Source: Oscillatoriales cyanobacterium (GTDB lineage: Bacteria > Cyanobacteriota > Cyanobacteriia > Cyanobacteriales > Microcoleaceae). From it: a stretch of DNA of 49,371 bases. A program made the translations under genes and the position numbers. Under the pieces are notes generated by a model, which was given only the letters and a program-made list of their open reading frames with translations, made no database searches and was not told the origin of the DNA. The stretch spans positions 1 through 49,371 of the forward strand of contig REAP01000014.1 of NCBI GenBank assembly GCA_004294385.1, given 5' to 3'. Shown here piece after piece: positions 42,937-49,371 of this stretch (positions are counted from its first letter, which is position 1; every line of letters begins with the position of its first letter).

Positions 42937-44574
42937 ATGAACACAGCTCAACTACTGGTAAAATGTTTAGAAAATGAAGGCGTCGAATACGTCTTCGGGC
43001 TTCCCGGTGAAGAAAACCTAGAAGTTCTAGAAGCCCTAAGAAACTCTTCAATTAAATTTATTACTACTCGCCACGAACAAGGCGCAGCCTTCATGGCCGA
43101 CGTTTACGGCCGCCTCACCGGCAAAGCCGGCGTGTGCTTGTCCACCTTGGGCCCTGGCGCAACTAACTTAATGACAGGAGTTGCTGATGCGAACTTAGAC
43201 GGCGCTCCTCTAGTAGCAATTACCGGACAAGTCGGCACTGATAGAATGCACATAGAATCGCACCAATATTTAGATTTGGTGGCTATGTTTGCTCCAGTTA
43301 CTAAGTGGAACGCTCAAATTGTCCGACCCAGTACGACAGCAGAAATTGTCCGCAAAGCCTTTAAAGTAGCTCAGAGTGAAAAGCCGGGAGCAGTTCACAT
43401 TGACTTGCCAGAAAACATCGCAGCAATGCCTGTCCAAGGAGAGCCACTTACTAAAGACAACCGCGAAAAAACTTTTGGTGCTTACCAAAGTCTGAATAAA
43501 GCCGCTGTCGCAATTTCCAAGGCAAAAAGTCCTTTACTTTTAGTAGGAAATGGCACGATTCGGGCTAATGCTAGCGATGCTTTGACAGAATTTGCGACTC
43601 GATTGAATATTCCAGTTGCTAATACTTTCATGGGCAAAGGTGTCATTCCTTATACTCATCCTTTGGCACTTTGGACAACGGGATTACAAAAACGCGATTA
43701 TATTAGTTGTGCTTTTGAAGAGACCGATTTAGTGATAGCAGTTGGCTATGATTTAATTGAATATTCCCCTAAAAAGTGGAACCCTGATGGCAAAATTCCG
43801 ATTATTCACATTGGAGCTTTACCATCAGAAATCGATAGCAGTTACATTCCTATTGTGGAAGTTGTGGGAGATATTGCTGATTCGCTCAATGAAATTTTAC
43901 AGCGTGCGGATAGAACCGGAAAAGCTGATCCTTTTGCGAAGCAATTGCGGGCGGATATTCGTGCTGGGTATGAACAATATGCTAGCGATGATGGTTTTCC
44001 AATTAAGCCGCAAAAACTGATTTACGATTTGCGGCAGGTAATGGGGCCTGATGATATTGTGATATCTGACGTGGGAGCTCACAAAATGTGGATCGCGCGG
44101 CACTATCATTGCGATCGACCAAATACCTGTTTAATTTCTAACGGCTTTGCAGCGATGGGAATTGCGATTCCGGGTGCGGTGGCGGCAAAACTCGTTTATC
44201 CCGATCGCAAAGTAGTAGCAGCCACGGGAGACGGCGGTTTTATGATGAATTGTCAGGAGTTAGAAACTGCTTTGCGAGTCGGTACTAATTTTGTGACGCT
44301 AATCTTTAATGACGGCGGTTACGGGTTAATTGAATGGAAGCAGCAAGATCATTTTGGTCATTCAGATTTCGTGAAATTTGGCAATCCCGACTTTGTGAAG
44401 TTTGCCGAAAGTATGGGTTTAAAAGGCTATCGAGTCGAATCTGCAACCGATTTTATTCCTATCCTGAAAGAAGCGCTTGCTCAAGATGTACCTTGCGTGA
44501 TTGACTGTCCGGTTGACTACCGGGAAAACGCGCGTTTCAGTCAACAATCTGGGGATATGAGTTGCAATTTGTAA
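42937..44574 (+). CDS. 2-oxoglutarate decarboxylase (acetolactate-synthase-like, ThDP-dependent)
   Basis: GAGGAGAAGAACGGA precedes MNTAQLLVKCLENEGVEYVF. The 545-residue protein has the catalytic Glu in TRHEQGAAFMADVYG, the FGLPGEENL loop, and the ThDP/Mg motif GDGGFMMNCQELE...NDGGYG. It resembles acetolactate synthase large subunit but lacks a small-subunit gene nearby, and sits beside SSADH, as the 2-oxoglutarate decarboxylase of Synechococcus PCC 7002 does. It decarboxylates 2-oxoglutarate to succinic semialdehyde. An ordinary acetolactate synthase remains possible but is less likely. Confidence 0.88.
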   Translation: MNTAQLLVKCLENEGVEYVFGLPGEENLEVLEALRNSSIKFITTRHEQGAAFMADVYGRLTGKAGVCLSTLGPGATNLMTGVADANLDGAPLVAITGQVGTDRMHIESHQYLDLVAMFAPVTKWNAQIVRPSTTAEIVRKAFKVAQSEKPGAVHIDLPENIAAMPVQGEPLTKDNREKTFGAYQSLNKAAVAISKAKSPLLLVGNGTIRANASDALTEFATRLNIPVANTFMGKGVIPYTHPLALWTTGLQKRDYISCAFEETDLVIAVGYDLIEYSPKKWNPDGKIPIIHIGALPSEIDSSYIPIVEVVGDIADSLNEILQRADRTGKADPFAKQLRADIRAGYEQYASDDGFPIKPQKLIYDLRQVMGPDDIVISDVGAHKMWIARHYHCDRPNTCLISNGFAAMGIAIPGAVAAKLVYPDRKVVAATGDGGFMMNCQELETALRVGTNFVTLIFNDGGYGLIEWKQQDHFGHSDFVKFGNPDFVKFAESMGLKGYRVESATDFIPILKEALAQDVPCVIDCPVDYRENARFSQQSGDMSCNL

Positions 44575-44589
44575 GAGTAGCTTAAATCA

Positions 44590-44700
44590 GGATACGGCAG
44601 TGCCGTTTCCCTACAATTAGGACACGGTAGTGCCGCCGAAATCAGGAGACGGCAGTGCCGTTTCCCTACAATTAGGACACGGCAGTGCCGTTTCCCTACC
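44590..44700. repeat. Short array of CGGCAGTGCCG palindromes
   Basis: Four palindromes (44595-44605, 44625-44635 with one change, 44650-44660, 44680-44690) repeat with spacing 30, 25 and 30 bases, linked by TTTCCCTACAATTAGGACA. They lie 63-170 nt upstream of the HigB-like start. They may be a mobile repeat or binding sites. Confidence 0.75.
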
Positions 44701-44762
44701 GTTGGATTCATGAGGATGGTACTGTAAAATCAGTTAAAATCCAGATCGCCTGTGTTAAAATT

Positions 44763-45107
44763 ATGGAAGCTCAACCACGAGAAGTACAGAACTACCTAAA
44801 AGGCGATGGCACAAGTCCCTTTGAAGGATGGCTGGATTCCTTTCAAGATACGAAAACTGTATCTAAAATCAAGAAACGACTCAGGCGAGTTGAGCTAGGC
44901 AATCTCGGAGATTATCGCTCACTAGGAGCGGGAGTTTACGAACTTAAGATTGATTATGGCCCTGGCTATCGGATCTATTTTGGACAAATCGGATTAACAG
45001 TTGTGTTGCTGCTATGTGGCGGTGATAAAAGCAGTCAAGAGCAAGATATTAGCCAAGCTAAAAAATACTGGAGAGATTATGAAAGAAATCAAAGTGCCAA
45101 CAACTAG
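44763..45107 (+). CDS. HigB/RelE-family toxin (addiction-module killer protein type)
   Basis: From MEAQPREVQNYLKG the 114-residue protein has FEGWLDSFQDTKTVSKIKKR, LRRVELGNLGDYRSLGAGVYE, LKIDYGPGYRIYFGQ and the end LLLCGGDKSSQEQDISQAKK, the signature of the PF05973-type RelE/HigB subfamily, a ribosome-dependent mRNA ribonuclease. An upstream in-frame start would translate through the palindrome array and is rejected. The antitoxin start overlaps its end by 29 nt. Confidence 0.9.
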   Translation: MEAQPREVQNYLKGDGTSPFEGWLDSFQDTKTVSKIKKRLRRVELGNLGDYRSLGAGVYELKIDYGPGYRIYFGQIGLTVVLLLCGGDKSSQEQDISQAKKYWRDYERNQSANN

Positions 45108-45396
45108 AAGCTACCACGAATACTTGATTTCTTCTTTAAAAACTCCTGAAAGTGCTGCTAGCTATATCGAGGTTATGTTGGAATTAGAGTCAGAAAAACC
45201 AGAACCGGAATTACTGCGAGCAGGACTTAAAGATGTGGTGGATGCTTATTTGCAGATGAATAAGTTATCGAGGGAAACTAAACTTATATATGAGAAACTC
45301 GATCGGATGTTGTCTGAGAGTGGGGGTGAGGAAATTTATGCTTTGATAGTTTTACTAGATAAACTGGGCTTGCAGTTAGCTGTCGCGGTAAAGTAG
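45079..45396 (+). CDS. HigA-like antitoxin
   Basis: GGAGAG precedes MKEIKVPTTRSYHEYLIS. The 105-residue protein has LKTPESAASYIEVMLE (the usual addiction-module antidote N-terminus) and a helical C-terminus (LSRETKLIYEKLDRMLSE, GLQLAVAVK). The central region is where the helix-turn-helix normally sits, but the match to a classic HTH is weak. It should bind and block the HigB-like toxin and repress the operon. The start lies inside the toxin gene. Confidence 0.82.
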   Translation: MKEIKVPTTRSYHEYLISSLKTPESAASYIEVMLELESEKPEPELLRAGLKDVVDAYLQMNKLSRETKLIYEKLDRMLSESGGEEIYALIVLLDKLGLQLAVAVK

Positions 45397-45486
45397 GTTA
45401 ATTAATAAAATAGTTAGGGCGATCGCCATTACGTCATTATTCCGCACTGTTTGCTATAATTATTTAAGTCATCTCTCAGAACTGCC

Positions 45487-46110
45487 ATGACTCAAGCTAC
45501 GTCAATCACAACTGAATATCAAATAACTGTAAGTTCTCCAGTCTGGCAAAAAGTTGAGCAAATTGCGGGAGAATTTAACTTGTCAGTTTCTGAACTATTG
45601 GAACAGATAGGCGAAGGTCAACTGAAAGTTGTTGCGGTTCCAACTAATTCGGACAAATTGAGCGATCGAGATATTGCAAATGCTTTGATTTGGTTAGCCG
45701 CGCAAACTGATGTAGCAATCAACGCCTACAAGCTACAAAAACTCCTGTATTACGCTCAAGCTTGGTATTTGGGAGTTTACGGCAAGCCACTATTTGATGC
45801 AGATTTTCAAGCATGGATTCACGGGCCGGTTATTCCCGATCTATTAGAGAAGTATCAATGCCAATTTAGCTGGGAACCAATTAGAGAGAAAATCGAACAA
45901 CCCAAAATTCCCCAAAAAATTGGGGAATTTATCGAAGAAGTTGCTGAGGCGTATTTTGAGTATGATGATGAAACTTTGGAACGAATGATTTGCAGTGAAA
46001 TGCCTTGGCTGGAAGCGAGAGGGGATTTGCCGAGAGACGAATCTTGTCATGCGATTATTTCTCAAGAATCGATGAAAAAATATTATTCGGGCCGTGTCTT
46101 CTCTAAATAA
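45487..46110 (+). CDS. Panacea-domain (DUF4065, SocA-like) protein with N-terminal extension
   Basis: The 207-residue protein has the Panacea domain from about residue 65: DIANALIWLAAQTDVAINAY, KLQKLLYYAQAWYLGVYGKP, FQAWIHGPVIPDL, and SEMPWLEARGDLPRDE. Panacea is an antitoxin domain paired with many different toxins. The first 60 residues (ITVSSPVWQKVEQIAGEFNL, SVSELLEQIGEGQLKVV) form a separate helical region that may bind DNA or a toxin. No typical partner is adjacent: HigB has its own HigA. So it is either solitary, with its toxin elsewhere, or a part of this island. Confidence 0.85.
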   Translation: MTQATSITTEYQITVSSPVWQKVEQIAGEFNLSVSELLEQIGEGQLKVVAVPTNSDKLSDRDIANALIWLAAQTDVAINAYKLQKLLYYAQAWYLGVYGKPLFDADFQAWIHGPVIPDLLEKYQCQFSWEPIREKIEQPKIPQKIGEFIEEVAEAYFEYDDETLERMICSEMPWLEARGDLPRDESCHAIISQESMKKYYSGRVFSK

Positions 46111-46237
46111 TCTAAGTGAGGGGCGATCGGGCTTTTTGACAATTTGGGATGTAAGGGCGATCGCCTTTCCATAAAAACAGTTTTTTGATTAGATAATCAT
46201 CAGGTTAGCTTTAACAGTGAGAAATTTATCTATATAG

Positions 46238-46882
46238 CTATGATAGGAAATTTTGATTTTTTTTAGCTCCAAATCTTAATGCTTTATCGTATGCTTCCAT
46301 TAGTATTTCAGAATTGCTATCTAGCCTACGAGAATGGGTATCGCACTCACATGAGAAATGATCCCGATTCAAGGCTAGTATTTCTATTGATGAGCTAGCA
46401 GACATAGAAATCCCTATTTTCCCACAGTTAGAGCAGGTAGCCCAATAATGGTTCTCTGACTGAAAAAACCAATCTTGTTCCAATAAATTATTTCTGCAAT
46501 AGAAAAAAAGAACTGAGTATATCCAGCTACCCGGCGGAATAAGGAAGCCTGAATATTCGCAGTATTCCTCAGTATACCAAGTCATTCCACTCTGGTCTAA
46601 GTATACTAGGCAGTCAGTTTCATAAGCTAATTGTGAACATTTCAACGTTGCTTCTTCTTCGCGTGCAATTTTGGCATTAGGCTTAATCTCGACCCATAAA
46701 CCTAAATCAACTATCCAAAAATCAGGTGTATATTGCTTTCCATCTGAAAGCAGAAACGTCTGGGGTTCGTACTCCCATTTCACTCCTAGCTCATCCCAGA
46801 AGACGGCCCACTGAGCCTCCAACCTGGATCTGAATCTCTCTCCCTTGTACATAGTTGGTATTGCTTCTATATCTCTAGCCAT
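46238..46882 (-). CDS. PD-(D/E)XK nuclease-like protein with zinc ribbon
   Basis: AAGGGGAAGACAAG precedes MARDIEAIPTMYKGERFRSR. The 214-residue protein has RSRLEAQWAVFWDELGVKWE, YTPDFWIVDLGLWVEIKP, matching the Glu, Asp and Glu-x-Lys residues of a PD-(D/E)XK nuclease fold, as seen in phage and mobile-element proteins. The C-terminal half has CSNCG and CECD that may make a zinc site. It is likely a DNA-cutting enzyme or relative; target unknown. Codon use is more A/T-rich than its surroundings. Confidence 0.7.
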   Translation of the reverse strand: MARDIEAIPTMYKGERFRSRLEAQWAVFWDELGVKWEYEPQTFLLSDGKQYTPDFWIVDLGLWVEIKPNAKIAREEEATLKCSQLAYETDCLVYLDQSGMTWYTEEYCEYSGFLIPPGSWIYSVLFFYCRNNLLEQDWFFQSENHYWATCSNCGKIGISMSASSSIEILALNRDHFSCECDTHSRRLDSNSEILMEAYDKALRFGAKKNQNFLS

Positions 46883-47074
46883 CTTGTCTTCCCCTTAGTA
46901 TTCTACAGGACTGCCATTTTCTATTCTGTCTCCATTCAACTAATTTCCCTAAAGAGAGGGTAGCTTTCCATACTACAATTAGTTCATAATTCCCCAAATT
47001 AGTTCAGTTAGCTTTACGCTATTGAGATGATAACATCTAAAATGAAAATAATCGCAATCAGGTTTACCAGTACC

Positions 47075-47620
47075 TTATCGATCGCAAATTAGACTATCAC
47101 CACCTTTTGCATAGCACTCTTGTCTCATTTTTTGCCTTTGGTTCACAAATTCTTCACCCCTTCGCATTTCATCTTCAAATGTCCCAACTTGTGAATTTTC
47201 CAAGGAAATAATTCCCGAATCAATAGCCCCCCATCCAATAATTCCCATCAATATTATTCCAAATATAAAAACAAAACCAGCTCCTGAATCTTTGGGATCG
47301 TTTGAAATCATCCATAACATTAAGACTAAATGACCTAAAATACCTGATAATAAACCTCCATAAGGGACAAAAAGTAGGAAGAAGTTTAGAGCTATATAAG
47401 CTATGCAAACCTTTACTAGAAACTTATATTTTTTAGGCTGTTGAGATAATGGATCTGAATATTTTAAGGGATCTTTATTACTCACTAGGCAGTTAAGCAA
47501 GTAAAAAAATAAAAAAAATCCCAGTATTCCTACTATCATTCCGACTAAAAGATACCCAACCATTACATATTCTAAACCAGGGAAACCTGAAACTATCCAC
47601 TTACCAAGCGCTCTTTCCAT
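47075..47620 (-). CDS. Multi-pass membrane protein, unknown function
   Basis: The 181-residue protein (MERALGKWIVSGFPGLEYVM) has four predicted membrane helices, including VGYLLVGMIVGILGFFLFFY, CIAYIALNFFLLFVPYGGLL and GFVFIFGIILMGIIGWGA, and a C-terminal charged tail with two Cys. I recognise no family. It follows the STAND gene's divergent start with 190 nt between them, and precedes the nuclease-like gene on the same strand (192-nt gap). Confidence 0.55.
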   Translation of the reverse strand: MERALGKWIVSGFPGLEYVMVGYLLVGMIVGILGFFLFFYLLNCLVSNKDPLKYSDPLSQQPKKYKFLVKVCIAYIALNFFLLFVPYGGLLSGILGHLVLMLWMISNDPKDSGAGFVFIFGIILMGIIGWGAIDSGIISLENSQVGTFEDEMRRGEEFVNQRQKMRQECYAKGGDSLICDR

Positions 47621-47752
47621 AAGTATTTTAATTTATGATTAGCATAGATTATTTCCTAAAATCTAAAGTTTGTCAAGCCATATAAAGTCATATTTAGTAG
47701 GAACTTTATCTTAATAGCCTGGTCATAAAAAGTCACATTTAGGTGGTCAAGT

Positions 47753-49195
47753 TTGAAAAAGTTATGTCTAGTTGGGTTACAATTAGCTCAAACACTACCA
47801 TCTGACTCACCAATGGACGTTGAAGAGGCCTTAGAATTTGTTGATCATCTAGCTTTGACTACTACGGGAAAACACTTAGATAGTCTGCAAAAAGCTATAC
47901 TATGCGGCACTTGGAACAATCAAAAATATAAGGAAATTGCACAGCATCACAACCGTTCAGAGAAATATGTTAAAGAAGTTGGCTTTAAATTGTGGAAACT
48001 TCTATCAGTTGCATTAGGCGAGGAACAAGTATCTAAAGCAAATTTTCGAGCTAAATTGGAAAATTTACAAGCTTCTAATATTGTCTCACTCGTCGGGAAT
48101 GGCTGCATCCATATTGGTAACATCTCTGCTGATAGTTCGCAATCCTCAAAAAAATTACAATCTGAACCGCAAGACAAGGATAAATTTCACGAAAAAACTA
48201 GCAATTCCGAACCTAAAATACATTTAGACTTAGGCGATGCACCAGAACCCAACCTATTCTATAACCGCACATCCGAACTCACCACCCTAGAAAACTGGAT
48301 TTCAAGCCGTACCCGTCTCATCACCATCCTAGGCTTATCCGGTATTGGCAAAACCGCCCTGACACTCCAACTAATCCCACAAATTCAACACGAATTCGAT
48401 TACATCATCTGGCGAAGCCTCCACAACTCTCCACCCCTGGCATCACTCCAAACCGACATAATTCAATTCCTCTCCCAACAGCAAGAAACCGAATTACCCT
48501 CACTGATTGAGTATTTACGATCGCACCGCTGTCTCATCATCCTCGATGATATCCAAACCATCTTCAGCAGCCAACAACTCGCAGGCAATTACCAACCAGG
48601 CTATGAAAATTACGGCACATTCTTCAAACAAATAGCCGAGTCATCCCACAACAGTTGCCTAATCCTCCTGAGTTGGGAAAAACCCAGAGAAATTGCCGCC
48701 TTAGAAGGCGAAAACCGCCCCTGCAAATCACTGCAACTCAACGGTTTAGGCACGGAAGCACAAGAAATATTCAGAGAAAAAGGTTTAGCAGAAGAGGATA
48801 AATGGTCACAACTAATCGACCTTTACCGAGGCAATCCCTTATGGTTAAATATAGTTGCCACTATGATTCAAGACTTATTCGGCGGTAGCGTTTCCGAATT
48901 CCTATCCTATGATACCCTATTCTTAGGTGACTTAGAATCACTATTGGAGCAGCAGTGCGATCGGCTAACCGAACCAGAAAAACAAGTTATGGGTTGGTTA
49001 GCTACCCCCGAACCAGCAGACATCTCAAAAATACCAGAAAACCTGCAACTATCACCGCCAGAACTATTGAAAGTCATCCAATCTTTAGGACGACGGTCAT
49101 TAGTTGAAACTGTAAAGCAAAACGGGCGATCGTACTTCACGATCCAGCCAGTAATCAGAGAATATATAATCAACAAAACCAGAAGCAAAAACTGA
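47753..49195 (+). CDS. STAND NTPase with vMAP-type HTH and NB-ARC domain
   Basis: The TTG start (MKKLCLVGLQ) gives 480 residues; MDVEEALEFVDHLALTTTGK at 47813 is the family-like start. Residues 21-95 of the long form carry an HTH (LDSLQKAILCGTWNNQKYKE, RSEKYVKEVGFKLWKLL) as in vWA-MoxR-associated proteins. Then comes an NB-ARC core with FYNRTSELTTLENWI, Walker A ILGLSGIGKTALTLQLI, Walker B CLIILDDIQTI, GNPLWLNIVATMI and a winged-helix end (YFTIQPVIREYI). No repeats follow, so it is the short form. Such ATPases act as regulators or as defence sensors. The next feature is the rRNA terminator. Confidence 0.85.
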   Translation: MKKLCLVGLQLAQTLPSDSPMDVEEALEFVDHLALTTTGKHLDSLQKAILCGTWNNQKYKEIAQHHNRSEKYVKEVGFKLWKLLSVALGEEQVSKANFRAKLENLQASNIVSLVGNGCIHIGNISADSSQSSKKLQSEPQDKDKFHEKTSNSEPKIHLDLGDAPEPNLFYNRTSELTTLENWISSRTRLITILGLSGIGKTALTLQLIPQIQHEFDYIIWRSLHNSPPLASLQTDIIQFLSQQQETELPSLIEYLRSHRCLIILDDIQTIFSSQQLAGNYQPGYENYGTFFKQIAESSHNSCLILLSWEKPREIAALEGENRPCKSLQLNGLGTEAQEIFREKGLAEEDKWSQLIDLYRGNPLWLNIVATMIQDLFGGSVSEFLSYDTLFLGDLESLLEQQCDRLTEPEKQVMGWLATPEPADISKIPENLQLSPPELLKVIQSLGRRSLVETVKQNGRSYFTIQPVIREYIINKTRSKN

Positions 49196-49232
49196 TCAAC
49201 TTATCGAGCTTAGTGCGATCGAAAAAACCCAT

Positions 49233-49275
49233 AAAAACAACAAAGCCCCTATCTTAATCTTAGAAAGAGGCTTTG
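49233..49275 (-). terminator. rRNA operon terminator
   Basis: On the minus strand, CAAAGCC at 49275-49269 pairs with GGCTTTG at 49247-49241 and is followed by TTGTTTTT (49240-49233). It comes 16 nt after the end of 5S rRNA, right where an rRNA operon terminator should be. Confidence 0.8.
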
Positions 49276-49290
49276 TATCGTATCAAGAAA

Positions 49291-49371
49291 TCCCAGGCAT
49301 CGAGCTATTTTCTCAGGCAGTGACCCGCCAAATATCTTCGCCACCGCAGCGTTTAACAACCGAGTTCGGGA
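49291..49371 (-). rRNA. 5S ribosomal RNA, 3' part
   Basis: Read on the minus strand, TCCCGAACTCGGTTGTTAAA, then CGCTGCGGTGGCG, and the end AAAATAGCTCGATGCCTGGG, match the 3' two thirds of a cyanobacterial 5S rRNA. The 5' part lies outside the window. It implies that 23S and 16S rRNA follow beyond 49371 on the minus strand. Confidence 0.93.

Noticed and set aside
42937..44574. Acetolactate synthase large subunit (ilvB)
   Set aside because: The adjacency to SSADH and absence of a small-subunit gene fit 2-oxoglutarate decarboxylase better; kept only as an alternative.

Overview
The window looks like chromosome of a filamentous, non-heterocystous cyanobacterium of the Oscillatoriales type (Microcoleus/Oscillatoria/Phormidium-like). 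This rests on the very frequent HIP1 octamer GCGATCGC, heptanucleotide tandem repeats (TTATTTG, AATGACT, CCCAATT-type), a HetR gene with an RGSGR-peptide gene upstream, a CRR7-like protein, ferredoxin sulfite reductase, and the succinate-semialdehyde dehydrogenase / 2-oxoglutarate decarboxylase pair. The genus is an inference.

Layout. 1-9720: housekeeping and envelope genes: a partial secreted serine protease, a PEP-CTERM protein, a HAD phosphatase, argB, a secreted glycoside-hydrolase-like protein, three small membrane proteins (DUF948, YtxH, unknown), msrA and serS, with a 133-bp MITE at 6052-6184. 9721-15670: a candidate small RNA, a GT4 glycosyltransferase, a zinc-ribbon membrane protein, a CRR7-like gene, sulfite reductase with a ribbon-helix-helix-like tail, and rsmE carrying a repeat-derived insertion. 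15834-25590: a broken LprI-type gene followed by ten co-directional genes (gaps 7-76 nt) that nearly all encode secreted proteins. Most share a signal-peptide start of the MKGRS type written with a HIP1 site, while the mature parts differ (ITWREF-type domain, LprI domain, LecA-like lectin domain, PPC domain, unknowns). 25609-31652: Uma2, a YgiT/DUF4258 toxin-antitoxin pair, a TPR protein, a lipase, a VOC protein and a DUF92/VTE6-like membrane protein.

31755-34057 is the developmental locus: hetR, then upstream on the same strand two tandem paralogous small genes. The distal one, 58 codons and easily overlooked, ends exactly in RGSGR (PatX). The one nearer hetR keeps the signal peptide but has lost RGSGR. 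Both have a hairpin directly before the start codon, and the two stems differ by compensating changes.

34155-44574: an FAD oxidoreductase, then cysC, an SLBB polysaccharide export protein and a Wzc-like co-polymerase/kinase (export pair split by a 45-bp tandem array), then SSADH plus 2-oxoglutarate decarboxylase, which together close the cyanobacterial TCA cycle. 44763-49195: an accessory stretch with HigB/HigA, a Panacea (SocA-like) antitoxin protein, a PD-(D/E)XK-like nuclease with zinc ribbon, a membrane protein and a STAND/NB-ARC ATPase with a vMAP-type HTH. It lies against the 3' end of an rRNA operon (5S rRNA on the minus strand, cut by the window edge).

The best candidates for undescribed biology are the secreted-protein operon with its shared signal-peptide cassette, and the duplicated patX pair with covarying leader hairpins. 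All functional statements come from reading sequence and recalling families; no database search was run.
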